A stretch of DNA of 64,000 nt from Nocardia speluncae NBRC 108251 (GTDB lineage: Bacteria; Actinomycetota; Actinomycetes; Mycobacteriales; Mycobacteriaceae), in the NCBI RefSeq assembly GCF_001613245.1, contig NZ_BDBZ01000036.1, positions 62,001-126,000 on the forward strand. Reading direction: 5' to 3'. The notes under the pieces are model-generated. The model ran no database searches. It saw only the letters and a program-made list of their open reading frames with translations, and was not told where the DNA came from. Positions within the stretch are counted from its first letter, which is position 1. Each line of letters begins with the position of its first letter. The translations under genes and the position numbers were made by a program. This document shows, one piece after another, positions 9,475-17,885 of the stretch.

Positions 9475-10650
9475 TCAGCTGCGGGGCAGGCCGAGGATGC
9501 GCTGGGCGATGATATTGCGCTGGATCTCGGAGGTGCCGCCCGCGATGGTCCCGGAGAAACTGCGCAGATATCGTTCGAACCAGCTCGGTGCGTGGTCTTC
9601 CAGATTGAGCAGGCTGTGCCGGGAGGTGACGGCGGGATGTTCGAGTCCGCCGGCGCCGGCGGCGTCGAGGGCGGCTTCCAGGCCGCGCTGCACGCTTTCG
9701 GAACCGAGCAGTTTCAGCACCGAGAGGGCGGCGACATCCGCTTCGCCGCGTGCTTCTTTGGCCAGCGCCGTCGAACCGAGCAATTCGAGGGCCTGTAGAT
9801 CCATGACCACGGTGGCGAAACGGTCGATATCGAGTTCGGTGCGCGGCCGGAAATCCTGCACCAGCATGCGCAGGCGCTGCGCGAAACTCATCCACAGCAG
9901 GGTGCGTTCGTGGCCGAGCGAGCCGGTGGCCACCGTCCAGCCCCGGTTCAGTTCGCCGACCAGATTCTCCACCGGTACCCGGGCGTCTTCGAAGAAGACC
10001 TCGTTGAAGTCCAGGTCGTCGCCGGCGCAGGCCGAGGCGAACGGGCGGCGGCGGACGCCGGGGGTATCGGTGGGGATCAGTAGCACCGAGATGCCCTTGT
10101 GTTTGGGGGCGTCCGGGTCGGTGCGGACGAAGGTGAGGACGACATCGGAGTCGTGGGCGCCCGAGGTCCAGACCTTCTGGCCGTTGACGACGAAATGGTC
10201 GCCGTCGCGGACGGCGCGGGTCCGCAGGCCGGCCAGATCCGAACCGGCGCCGGGTTCGCTCATTCCGAGGGCGGCGGGCATTTCCCCGCGCAGGATCGGT
10301 ACGGCCCAGCGTTGTTGCTGTTCAGGGGTGCCGAAGGTGATGAGGGAGGCGGCGATGATGCCCTGCCCCTGCGGGTTACAACTTTCGTAGATCTTGCGCC
10401 GGCCGAGTTCCTCACGGTGTACGTACTGTTGCAGAACCGTGGCATTGCGACCGCCGAATTCGGGCGGGTATCCGGGGACCAGCCAGCCGTGGTCGAACTG
10501 CGTGCTCTGCCAGGCGCGTGACCATGTGGGCACGTGGGAGCTCGACTGCGGGCGCTCGGTGGCGACCGCCTCGGGCGGCAGATGCTCGTCGAGGAACGCG
10601 ATGAACTCGGTGCGGAAGTTTTCCACGTCCTCGTCGAAAGTCAGCTGCAC
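9475..10650 (-). CDS. Acyl-CoA dehydrogenase
   Basis: FAD-dependent acyl-CoA dehydrogenase of 391 residues, probably for alpha,beta-desaturation of the CoA ester made by the nearby synthetase. N-terminal helical domain, then the flavin-binding strand region GMSEPGAGSDLAGL at about residues 130-145 and NGQKVWTSGA, and a C-terminal helical domain ending GGTSEIQRNIIAQRILG. The usual catalytic Glu just before the GTxxIQR motif (as in YEGT) is Gly here, as in FadE families whose base lies elsewhere or which work as heterodimers. It is transcribed away from the TetR gene, with a palindromic operator between them at 10674-10706. Confidence 0.9.
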   Translation of the reverse strand: MQLTFDEDVENFRTEFIAFLDEHLPPEAVATERPQSSSHVPTWSRAWQSTQFDHGWLVPGYPPEFGGRNATVLQQYVHREELGRRKIYESCNPQGQGIIAASLITFGTPEQQQRWAVPILRGEMPAALGMSEPGAGSDLAGLRTRAVRDGDHFVVNGQKVWTSGAHDSDVVLTFVRTDPDAPKHKGISVLLIPTDTPGVRRRPFASACAGDDLDFNEVFFEDARVPVENLVGELNRGWTVATGSLGHERTLLWMSFAQRLRMLVQDFRPRTELDIDRFATVVMDLQALELLGSTALAKEARGEADVAALSVLKLLGSESVQRGLEAALDAAGAGGLEHPAVTSRHSLLNLEDHAPSWFERYLRSFSGTIAGGTSEIQRNIIAQRILGLPRS

Positions 10651-10673
10651 TGTGTACCTCCTTTAGCCAAATA

Positions 10674-10706
10674 TGAGAATATCATTCTCGTAACCGGATA
10701 TTCTAG
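10674..10706. promoter_or_regulatory. Palindromic operator between acyl-CoA dehydrogenase and TetR genes
   Basis: The sequence GAGAATATCATTCTC at 10675-10689 is a perfect inverted repeat (6-bp arms, 3-bp centre). A further half-site GATATTCTAG follows at 10697-10706. Together with TGAGAATATC at 10674-10683 it forms a second, larger imperfect inverted repeat. The site is 24 bp upstream of the dehydrogenase start. The same half-sites recur at 11549-11573 and 30654-30668. The adjacent TetR protein is the obvious candidate ligand-responsive repressor. Confidence 0.75.
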
Positions 10707-10836
10707 TTTCCGCGGTTGGTGGCCGGTCCGGGCGATGCCGTCCACTCCGGTGGCTCCCGCCGCGGCACGAGTGAGCGGCCGGCCGGTGTGGAATCGCGCG
10801 GGCCGGCCGGCGGATACGGCAATCGGAGGTACGGCC

Positions 10837-11496
10837 ATGCGGAGTACCGGTAGCGGGCTGACCCTGCAGCAGCGGATCGATGCGCGTTCGGTGCGCACCA
10901 CCAAGCTGTTCGGCAGTGCGCAGGTGCAGCGCTTCCTGGATGCGGCGCGCGCGCTGATCACCCAGCGGGGCAGTACCGATTTCACCATGCACGAGGTGGT
11001 CGACGAGGCGGGTCAATCGCTGCGCAGCTTCTATCTGCTCTTCGACGGTAAGCACGAATTGCTGCTGGCCCTCTACGAGGAGGCTATCGCCAAGGTGGCC
11101 GGTCAGATCCGCGAAGCCACCGGAAACGATGCCGATCCGCTGAACAAGCTGCGCACGGCGGTGGAACTGCTGTTCGAGTTCTGCCGGCCCGATCCCGGCG
11201 CGCATCGGCCGCTGTTCACCGAATTCGCGCCGCAGTTGCTTATGTCGGATCCGATCGAGATCCAGGTCGCACACGCATCGCTGTTCGAACTGCTCGCGGA
11301 TCTGGTGGGTGCCGCCGACGTCGCGGGATACCTGCGTGCGGGGACGCGTCCGCGGCGGCTCGCGGCCATGACGCTGCAGACGGTGATGTTCGTGGCGCAG
11401 GGGGCCCGGTCCGATGACGGTGCCCATCCGATCACCGCGGCGGAGGTGTGGAACCTGTGCGCGTTCGGTGCGCTGAGCACGGGTGTCCGTAGGTGA
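10837..11496 (+). CDS. TetR-family regulator
   Basis: A 219-residue TetR-type repressor. The start was placed at the ATG preceded by GGAGGT at 10825-10830; the open frame upstream crosses the operator and lacks a ribosome site. The helix-turn-helix lies around residues 50-85 (FTMHEVVDEAG, SLRSFYLLF, GKHELLLALYEEA). The C-terminal ligand domain is unassigned; an acyl-CoA or substrate effector is plausible from context. The gene lies between two copies of the same palindrome (10675 and 11549), so it probably controls itself, the dehydrogenase and the synthetase, and perhaps the ring-degradation operon at 30776. Confidence 0.88.
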   Translation: MRSTGSGLTLQQRIDARSVRTTKLFGSAQVQRFLDAARALITQRGSTDFTMHEVVDEAGQSLRSFYLLFDGKHELLLALYEEAIAKVAGQIREATGNDADPLNKLRTAVELLFEFCRPDPGAHRPLFTEFAPQLLMSDPIEIQVAHASLFELLADLVGAADVAGYLRAGTRPRRLAAMTLQTVMFVAQGARSDDGAHPITAAEVWNLCAFGALSTGVRR

Positions 11497-11548
11497 GTGT
11501 GGTGCGAACCGGGTGGTTGGTCGATACCGGCTCCCAGGCAGCGGATAT

Positions 11549-11573
11549 GATATTCTCGGTTTTCGAGAATATC
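11549..11573. promoter_or_regulatory. Perfect 10-bp inverted repeat upstream of acyl-CoA synthetase
   Basis: Arms GATATTCTCG (11549-11558) and CGAGAATATC (11564-11573) are exact reverse complements around a GTTTT centre. It lies 57 bp upstream of the synthetase start and shares its half-site with the operators at 10674 and 30654. Confidence 0.78.
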
Positions 11574-11629
11574 GATATCACCACAGCCGGGGAGCCGGAT
11601 TGCGGCGCCCGGATTCAGGAAGTAGGCGT

Positions 11630-13132
11630 ATGAGTATTTCGCTACTGCTGGATATGGCGGCCTCGAACAATCCCGACCGGGCGGCCGTCGTATCGGGCGA
11701 ATCGCGGTGGACCGGCGCCGAACTGGACGCCCTGGCCCACGGGGGAGCGGGCGCGATCGCCACCTCGGGGGCCCGCAGTGTCGCATACGTGGGTACCGGC
11801 GGAGCGCTCCTGCCGCTGCTGATCTTCGCCTCGGCCCGAGCCGGAGTGCCGTTCACGCCGCTGAACTACCGCCTCGGTGGCGGCAAACTCGCCGAACTGA
11901 TCCACCGGCTCGACGCGCCCCTGGTGATCCACGACGACGCCTACACCGACGCCGTGACCGGCACCGCCGAACGGCTGTGGGATTCGGCGCGCTTCCTGGC
12001 AGCCGCGCGCGACGCCGAACCGGCCGGAGCCGAACCCGACCCCGATGCGCCCGCCGTCGTCCTGTTCACCTCCGGGACCACCTCGCAGCCCAAAGCGGTC
12101 GAACTTTCGCACAACAACCTGGTCAGCTATATCACCGGCACGGTAGAGTTCGCCTCCGCCGCGGACGACGACGTTTCGCTGATCTGCGTCCCGCCGTATC
12201 ACGTTGCCGGGGTGAGTGCCGCACTGTCGAATCTCTACGCCGGCCGCACAATGGTCTACCTGCGCAGTTTCGACCCACGCGAATGGATCCGGCTCGTCGA
12301 GACCGAACGGGTCACTACCGCGACGGTGGTTCCGACCATGCTCGACCGGATCGTCCGTGCGTTGAAAGCCACCGGACCGGGGCTGCCGACCCTGCGCACG
12401 CTGGCCTACGGTGGCTCCAAAGTCGCGCTGCCACTGGTGCGGACCGCGCTGGAGCTGCTGCCGGAAGTCGGATTCGTCAATGCCTACGGGCTCACCGAAA
12501 CCAGTTCGACCATCGCGGTTCTCGGCCCCGACGACCACCGGGCGGCGCTCGCCTCCGGCGACGAAAAGGTTGCGCGGCGGCTCGGTTCGGTCGGGCAACC
12601 GGTACCGGGAATCGAGGTGCAGATCCGCGACGACAGCGGTGCGGTCCTGCCGGCCGAGGTCGCCGGGGAACTGTTCGTCCGCGGTCCACAGGTATCCGGG
12701 CGGTACACCGGGGTCGGTTCGGTACTCGACGATGAGGGCTGGTTCCCGACCAAGGACCGTGCCGTACTCGATGCCGACGGCTACCTGTTCATCCACGGCC
12801 GCAGCGACGACACCATCATTCGCGGCGGTGAGAACATCGCCCCCGCCGAAATCGAGGACGTGCTGGTGGAACATCCGGCCGTGCACGATTGCGCGGTCGT
12901 GGGCGTCGAGGACGCCGAATGGGGGCAGATCATCGTCGCGGTCGTGGTCCCCGCCGAACCCGGCCGGAACCCGGACCCCGAAGAGTTGCGCGGCTATGTC
13001 CGCTCCGGACTACGCGGTTCCCGCACCCCCGACCGCGTGGTGTTCCGGCCCGAACTACCCGCCACCGCGACCGGGAAGATCCTGCGGCGCGAACTCGTCG
13101 CCGAACTGACCCGCGAAACCGCCGGCGCGTAG
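11630..13132 (+). CDS. fadD: Acyl-CoA synthetase (ANL superfamily, FadD-like)
   Basis: ATP-dependent carboxylate-CoA ligase of 500 residues that would activate the imported acid. The phosphate-binding loop VVLFTSGTTSQPK is near residues 142-155, the substrate/adenylate motif NAYGLTETSS near 284, the hinge HGRSDDTIIRGGENI near 387, and the catalytic lysine in TATGKILRREL at the C terminus. The ATG at 11630 was preferred over the longer frame, which overlaps the operator. It is followed after 26 bp by a small conserved gene and then by two Mce-associated proteins, so it is probably part of the same lipid-import operon. Confidence 0.92.
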   Translation: MSISLLLDMAASNNPDRAAVVSGESRWTGAELDALAHGGAGAIATSGARSVAYVGTGGALLPLLIFASARAGVPFTPLNYRLGGGKLAELIHRLDAPLVIHDDAYTDAVTGTAERLWDSARFLAAARDAEPAGAEPDPDAPAVVLFTSGTTSQPKAVELSHNNLVSYITGTVEFASAADDDVSLICVPPYHVAGVSAALSNLYAGRTMVYLRSFDPREWIRLVETERVTTATVVPTMLDRIVRALKATGPGLPTLRTLAYGGSKVALPLVRTALELLPEVGFVNAYGLTETSSTIAVLGPDDHRAALASGDEKVARRLGSVGQPVPGIEVQIRDDSGAVLPAEVAGELFVRGPQVSGRYTGVGSVLDDEGWFPTKDRAVLDADGYLFIHGRSDDTIIRGGENIAPAEIEDVLVEHPAVHDCAVVGVEDAEWGQIIVAVVVPAEPGRNPDPEELRGYVRSGLRGSRTPDRVVFRPELPATATGKILRRELVAELTRETAGA

Positions 13133-13158
13133 CCGCCGCACGCGAAAGGAAGCAGATC

Positions 13159-13464
13159 ATGGCCAAAACCGGGACCCGGCTACGCAGTCAGGTGTGTACT
13201 ACCGAAGTGATCATCGTCCGGGCCGCCGACAGCCTCGACGATCTGCGGGCGGGCGGAGCACCGATGGTGCCCATCGAGGGCGGCGCCGCCCCCTCGGATA
13301 GTGGTCCGCAGGAAGGTTTCGCCGCCGGCAACCTGATCGGTAAACGCTACGTCGACGACCAGGGCGCAGAGGTCCTGGTGACCAAGGCGGGTGCCGGCAC
13401 CCTCAGCGTGGGGACCACACCGCTGACCATCAAGGAAGCAAAGCCGCTGCCCGCAAGCGACTGA
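13159..13464 (+). CDS. Small conserved protein of unknown function in the fadD-mce-associated operon
   Basis: A 101-residue protein with an ATG preceded by GAAAGGAAG. There is no signal peptide or membrane segment. The N-terminal pattern TRLRSQVCTTEVIIVRA followed by a GGAPM segment resembles small actinobacterial proteins next to acyl-CoA synthetases that I have seen described only as hypothetical. In those I recall a Cys before the GG pair; here it is Ala, leaving a single Cys13. The second half (GKRYVDDQGAEVLVTKAGAG) predicts beta strands. No function is assigned. Confidence 0.75.
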   Translation: MAKTGTRLRSQVCTTEVIIVRAADSLDDLRAGGAPMVPIEGGAAPSDSGPQEGFAAGNLIGKRYVDDQGAEVLVTKAGAGTLSVGTTPLTIKEAKPLPASD

Positions 13465-13484
13465 GAATGATCGAGGTGGGATAG

Positions 13485-14591
13485 ATGCCCGAAACCGCCA
13501 CCGACCCGCTGATCCTGGCGGCCGAACACGCCGATGCCGAGGCTGCGGCGGCGGAAGCCGAGGCGCTGGCGGCGCAGGCGACCGCGACCGCGGCCCGGGC
13601 TCGGGCCCGCGCCGCGAAATTGCGCCGCGAGGCGGGAGAACACCGTGCCGCGGCAGCTGATGGGGAGTCCGGCACAGCCGGCGGCGCCGCGGTGCCGGGG
13701 GCATCGGACCCTGCGCCCACCGCGAACACTACGGACACGGTTGCGGATGACTCCGTACACGCCGCCGCATCGGGCCTCGCGGCGGCGACCTCCGGGTCGA
13801 CGACAGCGGCCCTGTCGAAAAATCCTGGTACGGAGCCCACGGCCACGCACGAGGAGGCCGCTTCGAGTGTGAGCCCGTCCGCGGATACGTCGGAAGCGGC
13901 CGAGCCCGAAGGCAGCACCGCTACGGCTTCCGCCGGCGATACGTCGGAAAACGCTGGTTCCGGCAGCGATGCTGCGACGGGTTCCGGTTCGCGCGGCGGT
14001 GCTTCGAAAGGCTCTGATTCCGGCGCCGTCACGAAGACCCGCGCCTCGAAGGGCGTGGGAAAGGTCGCGGCCGCGGGGCGACGGGTGAAATCGGCGACGG
14101 TGCGGCGGCCGAGTGGCCGGATGGCTGCCCGGGTACTGGTGGCGGTGATCGTGCTCGTCTCCCTGGTGGCCGGCGGGTACTCGATGTGGAACCACCAGCA
14201 GATCGCCGCCGGCCAGGCGCGGGAGGACGAGTTCCTCAATGCCGCCCGGGAAGGTGTTATCGCACTCACCACGCTGGATTCCGGGCGCGCCACCGATGAT
14301 GTGAAACGAGTCCTGGACCATTCCACGGGTGCTTTCCGCACCGATTTCCAGACCAGGTCGGAGGATTTCACCAAGGTCGTGGAGCAGTCCGAGGTCGCCA
14401 CCCAGGGCGAGATCACCGCGGCCGCGGTCGAATCCATGACCGATGAATCCGCGGTTGTGCTGGTGTCGGCGGTCTCCCGGGTCACCAATACGGCGGGAGC
14501 GGAGCAGGAACCACGGGTGTGGCGGCTCAGCGTCACCGTTACCCGCGTGGGGCCGGAGTCGAAGATGTCGAAAGTGGAGTTCGTGCCGTGA
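13485..14591 (+). CDS. Mce-associated membrane protein with long Ala-rich N terminus
   Basis: A 368-residue single-pass protein. Residues 8-55 are an Ala/Glu/Arg heptad-rich coiled coil; residues 60-205 are low-complexity Ala/Ser/Thr/Glu; one membrane helix is at about 213-232; an extracytoplasmic domain follows with AREGVIALTTLD and TGAFRTDFQTR motifs. This C-terminal architecture is the Mas/Mam type that stabilises Mce complexes in mycobacteria. The stop overlaps the next start (GTGA). The N-terminal low-complexity extension is longer than in the family members I know. Confidence 0.85.
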   Translation: MPETATDPLILAAEHADAEAAAAEAEALAAQATATAARARARAAKLRREAGEHRAAAADGESGTAGGAAVPGASDPAPTANTTDTVADDSVHAAASGLAAATSGSTTAALSKNPGTEPTATHEEAASSVSPSADTSEAAEPEGSTATASAGDTSENAGSGSDAATGSGSRGGASKGSDSGAVTKTRASKGVGKVAAAGRRVKSATVRRPSGRMAARVLVAVIVLVSLVAGGYSMWNHQQIAAGQAREDEFLNAAREGVIALTTLDSGRATDDVKRVLDHSTGAFRTDFQTRSEDFTKVVEQSEVATQGEITAAAVESMTDESAVVLVSAVSRVTNTAGAEQEPRVWRLSVTVTRVGPESKMSKVEFVP

Positions 14592-15097
14592 GAATCCCCA
14601 ATGTCGTCCGTACGGTCCGCCGGTCTCCGGAACCGGTTCTGCTCGCCTTGCTGGCCGTAGTGGCGGTGGCTCTCGCCGCCGCGCTGCTGATCTTCCAGTA
14701 CCGGCCCGATTCCCGCGGTGACGCGGCGAAGAACGAAGTGCTCTCCGCCGCGACCGAGGGCACCGTCGCCTTGCTCTCGTATTCCCCCGAATCGCTGGAC
14801 CGGGATTTCGCCTCCGCCAAATCCCGGATGACCGGTGATTTCCTCACCTACTACACCCAGTTCACCGAAAAGGTCATCGCGCCCGCCGCGAAGGAGAAAT
14901 CGGTGAAAACCTCCGCGAGCGTCGTGCGCTCGGCGGTCGCCGAAATACATCCCGATTCGGCGGTCGCGCTGCTGTTCATCAACCAGTCCACCACCAGCGC
15001 CGAGAAACCTGATCCGGCACTGGCCGCCAGTAGCGTCCGGGTGACGCTGTCGAAGGTAGAAGACTCATGGCTGATCTCGTCGTTCGATCCCGTCTGA
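14588..15097 (+). CDS. Second Mce-associated membrane protein
   Basis: A 169-residue single-pass protein started at the GTG overlapping the previous stop. The membrane helix is at residues 16-37. The outer domain repeats the Mas pattern of the preceding gene (ATEGTVALLSYSPE, KSRMTGDFLTYYTQFTE) and ends in an LSKVEDSWLISSFDPV tail. The tandem pair of related proteins downstream of fadD strongly ties this block to the mce operon at 1-8003. Confidence 0.85.
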   Translation: MRIPNVVRTVRRSPEPVLLALLAVVAVALAAALLIFQYRPDSRGDAAKNEVLSAATEGTVALLSYSPESLDRDFASAKSRMTGDFLTYYTQFTEKVIAPAAKEKSVKTSASVVRSAVAEIHPDSAVALLFINQSTTSAEKPDPALAASSVRVTLSKVEDSWLISSFDPV

Positions 15098-15309
15098 ACA
15101 CCGCCGGCCCGGGCCGCGCGGCCCGGGTCCGGCCCGAGGCGCCGGTACTCGTCACGGTCTACCCGGTGCTCGACTACTTCTCGGTCTGCCCGCGCTGCGG
15201 CTACACCGCCGAAGCGTCGACCACCGTACGCACCTTCGCCGACGGCACGGCCGACAGCGAAACGCATATCAGCTGCGGAATGCCCTGCGGCCGGCAGGAA
15301 ACGCGCTGA
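15067..15309 (+). CDS. Small zinc-ribbon-like protein
   Basis: An 80-residue protein whose start overlaps the end of the preceding gene by 31 bp. It has two Cys clusters, CPRCGY (about residues 41-46) and CGMPCG (about 69-74), consistent with a four-Cys zinc site. No function is known to me. A shrunken copy of its second half lies 4 kb away at 19389-19475. Confidence 0.65.
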   Translation: MADLVVRSRLNTAGPGRAARVRPEAPVLVTVYPVLDYFSVCPRCGYTAEASTTVRTFADGTADSETHISCGMPCGRQETR

Positions 15310-15487
15310 TCTATCAGAGCACATCATCGCCGGCCACGAACCCGCCGGGCTCCACACAGTGAGTCAGGTGTAGCTGTCCCTGAAGCCGGCTTTCGCGCCG
15401 CCGCGCGCCGCCAGAGACGCTGAACCGGCCACCCACCGTCCTGCGGGAAAACTCGGTGGCGTGCCACGGTTGCCATCCGGTAGAAGT

Positions 15488-15501
15488 GACGGTCGACCGT
15501 C
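15488..15501. promoter_or_regulatory. 14-bp perfect palindrome upstream of the glycosyltransferase
   Basis: GACGGTCGACCGTC is fully self-complementary and lies 41 bp before the glycosyltransferase start. Its binding protein is unknown; the GntR-TetR fusion protein nearby is one candidate. The rest of 15310-15542 shows nothing else that I can support. Confidence 0.45.
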
Positions 15502-15542
15502 GGCGCAGGACTCGGCCGGCCGCTACCCGATGAGGAGTTCCG

Positions 15543-16712
15543 ATGAGCCACGTGCTGATGTCCACTGCGGCAGCACACGGACACGTTCACCCCAATCTCC
15601 CGGTGATGGCAGAGCTCGTTTCTCGTGGTCATCGCGTCACCTATCCCATCCCGGATCGATTCGCGGATGCGGTGGCATCGACCGGCGCCACGGTCCTGCC
15701 GATCCACACCGATCTGCCCGATCCCGCCCGGGGGGAGCAGTGGCCCGAAGGGGGTGTGGAGGCCATGCGCTTGTTCTCGAACGAGGCACGTAGCGCGTAT
15801 GCGCAGATCACCGCGGCGATGGCCGGTGATCTGCCCGATATCGTCTGCTATGACGGCAGCGGCTGGGCCGGGCATGCGCTGTCTCGCGTCCATCACCTCC
15901 CGCGGGTCGAGCTTGCTCCGCATATGGTCGCCTGGGACACCTTCGAGGAGGATTTCGCCGAGGCCTACGCGTTCCTCGACGAACCGGTAGGGCTTGCGTG
16001 GCAGGCGGAGATGGATATGTGGCTCCACACGATCGGGGTCGATATGGGCAACAAGGAGTTCCTCGGGCCGCCGGACCGTTCCGTGGTGTTGATACCGGAG
16101 GCGATGCAACCCCACCGCGACCGGGTCGAATCGGGGCGCTACACATTTGTGGGGCCGGTGATCGACGACCGCTCGCACCAAGGCAGATGGCCGGTGCCGG
16201 ACGGGCCGTTACTGCTCGTCTCGCTGGGCTCGGCCTACAACGACCGTCCGGTGTTCTGGCGGGATTGCCTCGCAGCGATGCACGGCACCGGATGGACTTC
16301 GGTACTCGCGGTAGGACCCCATGTGGATCCGGCCGACCTGGGCGAAATCCCCGGTGACGTCATTGTGCGGGAATGGGTGCCGCAGCTGGCGATACTCGAA
16401 CATGCGACGGTGTTCGTCACGCATGCCGGCATGGGGGGCTGCTCGGAAGGACTCTGGCACGGTGTTCCGATGGTCGCGGTGCCGCAGGCAGCCGACCAGT
16501 TCGTCAACGGACCTCGGCTCGCCGAGCTGGGCGTCGGTGAGCATCTTCCGGCCGAGAACGTCACGCCGGAATCGCTGCGTGCCGCAGTGCTGCGGGTCTC
16601 CTCATCGCAGGACATTGCTCGCAACTGTGCCGAACAGCGGGCGGTAGCCCGCGCCGCAGGCGGTGCCGCGGCGGCTGCCGACGTGATCGAATCGCTTATC
16701 GACCGGGGCTGA
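15543..16712 (+). CDS. GT1-family (MGT-type) glycosyltransferase
   Basis: A 389-residue UDP-sugar-dependent glycosyltransferase of the macrolide-glycosyltransferase type. The N-terminal acceptor domain starts with AAHGHVHPNLP, whose His residues include the usual catalytic base near position 12-16. The C-terminal donor domain carries FVTHAGMGGCSEGLWHGVPM and VPQAADQFVNG, the GT1 signature. Related Nocardia enzymes inactivate rifamycins or macrolides, so xenobiotic or self-protection glycosylation is plausible, but the substrate is unknown. The ATG has GAGGAG 5 bp upstream. It converges on the GntR-TetR regulator gene. Confidence 0.88.
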   Translation: MSHVLMSTAAAHGHVHPNLPVMAELVSRGHRVTYPIPDRFADAVASTGATVLPIHTDLPDPARGEQWPEGGVEAMRLFSNEARSAYAQITAAMAGDLPDIVCYDGSGWAGHALSRVHHLPRVELAPHMVAWDTFEEDFAEAYAFLDEPVGLAWQAEMDMWLHTIGVDMGNKEFLGPPDRSVVLIPEAMQPHRDRVESGRYTFVGPVIDDRSHQGRWPVPDGPLLLVSLGSAYNDRPVFWRDCLAAMHGTGWTSVLAVGPHVDPADLGEIPGDVIVREWVPQLAILEHATVFVTHAGMGGCSEGLWHGVPMVAVPQAADQFVNGPRLAELGVGEHLPAENVTPESLRAAVLRVSSSQDIARNCAEQRAVARAAGGAAAAADVIESLIDRG

Positions 16713-16748
16713 TTCGATTTCGCGCCTGCGCCATGTCCCGGCGCACAG

Positions 16749-17702
16749 CTACGCTCGGTGCTGCCGGCCGATTTGTACCGAGACCCCGTCCAGCAGGAGT
16801 CGCAGCCCGGCCTCGAAGAACGCGGTCAGGTCGAATTCCAGGCGGTCGTCGAGCTGGGGCGCGCCGGAGAGCTCGGCACGAAAGGCCGGTAGGTGGAGGT
16901 CGTACCACTGGTCGGGTGTGAGCCCCGTGTGCTGCTCCATGGCGTGCTGGGTTTCCAGGTTGGTGGCCGTTCCCTGGACGTGATTGACCACCGCCCACCA
17001 CACGGTTCGCGCCGCCGCAGGGTCGAGCCCACAGACGTGTACGACGCTCATGCCCCAGCTGCCGAACTCGAGCATGTTGGGCGACGGCTCCGGGTGGGTG
17101 AGCGACGTGATCCGGGTCAACCAGGGGTGGTTCACGTAGAGGCGCCACAGGAGACGTGCTGCCAGTTCCAGCCTGGCCCGCCAGCTTGCCGGGGGCTCCT
17201 GTGGCAGTTCCAGTTCACCGAACACGGTGTCGGCCATGAGCGCTGCCAGCTCCTGTTTGCCGCGTATGAGACCGTACAGCGACATGGTGGGTATGCCGAG
17301 CGAGGCAGCGATGCCGCGCATCGAGACCGCTTCGAAACCGTGCGCGTCCGCGAGGGTGATCGCGGCGCGCACGATCCGTTCTCGCTCCGAGTTGCGGTCT
17401 TTCACCGCCGCCGTACTCGGCGCCCGAACTGTTCGGCCTGCGTGGCCGGCCCGGGGCTCGGGCCGGGGGAGTGCGGGCGGTCCGGCCACAACAAATCCGA
17501 TTCGCGGTACGGCCACCACCCGCCCTCGTCGGCGAAGTGTGTCCAGGGCCTTGGTTGCGGTAGCGGTGGCCACGCCCCATTGCGCGGCGACCTGCCTGAT
17601 GGAGGGCACCCGGTCGCCTTGCCGGAACGCGCCCGTGTCGATGCGATGCTCGATCTCCCGTGCGATCCGCAGGTACGGGGGCTTGTTCCCGGATCGGCGC
17701 AT
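16749..17702 (-). CDS. GntR-TetR fusion transcriptional regulator
   Basis: A 317-residue regulator with two DNA-binding modules. Residues 8-75 form a GntR winged helix (REIEHRIDTGAFRQGD, VPSIRQVAAQWGVATATATKAL). Residues 105-155 form a TetR helix-turn-helix (RERIVRAAITLADAHGFEAV, SMRGIAASLGIPTMSLY), followed by a TetR-type C-terminal effector domain. The linker is Pro/Arg-rich. The fusion is a known but uncommon actinobacterial architecture. It is divergent from the carotenoid-oxygenase gene and likely controls it; palindromes sit at 17722-17735 and 17797-17808. Confidence 0.88.
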   Translation of the reverse strand: MRRSGNKPPYLRIAREIEHRIDTGAFRQGDRVPSIRQVAAQWGVATATATKALDTLRRRGRVVAVPRIGFVVAGPPALPRPEPRAGHAGRTVRAPSTAAVKDRNSERERIVRAAITLADAHGFEAVSMRGIAASLGIPTMSLYGLIRGKQELAALMADTVFGELELPQEPPASWRARLELAARLLWRLYVNHPWLTRITSLTHPEPSPNMLEFGSWGMSVVHVCGLDPAAARTVWWAVVNHVQGTATNLETQHAMEQHTGLTPDQWYDLHLPAFRAELSGAPQLDDRLEFDLTAFFEAGLRLLLDGVSVQIGRQHRA

Positions 17703-17721
17703 GTTCGACCGCCTCCTGCTC

Positions 17722-17735
17722 CTGTACTAGGACAG
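17722..17735. promoter_or_regulatory. Near-palindrome in the GntR-TetR promoter
   Basis: CTGTACTAGGACAG matches its reverse complement at 12 of 14 positions around a CTAG centre, and lies 20 bp upstream of the regulator start. GntR proteins often bind GTACTAG-type sites, so autoregulation is plausible. Confidence 0.45.
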
Positions 17736-17796
17736 TTGCGCCGCGATCGCCACTGTCTCATATCTCGGTATCAACGCAGGTAAATGGCTGTTTATC

Positions 17797-17808
17797 TGCG
17801 CTAGCGCA
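17797..17808. promoter_or_regulatory. 12-bp perfect palindrome upstream of the carotenoid-oxygenase gene
   Basis: TGCGCTAGCGCA is exactly self-complementary and again centred on CTAG. It lies about 80-90 bp before the start of the oxygenase gene, in the divergent promoter region. Confidence 0.4.
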
Positions 17809-17885
17809 TCGGACTGGACAGGGCTTCGCCTGGCCGGATACGGCGTACCGTTCGGGACAGCATACAGCGTCGATATCGGAGGGAA

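Noticed and set aside
9475..10650. Acyl-CoA dehydrogenase called inactive because the C-terminal Glu is Gly
   Set aside because: Several FadE lineages place the catalytic base elsewhere or work as heteromers, so loss of activity cannot be concluded.
15310..15542. Search for a rifamycin-associated element before the glycosyltransferase
   Set aside because: The element as I remember it is not visible. The only symmetric site is a different 14-bp palindrome, so rifamycin induction is not claimed.
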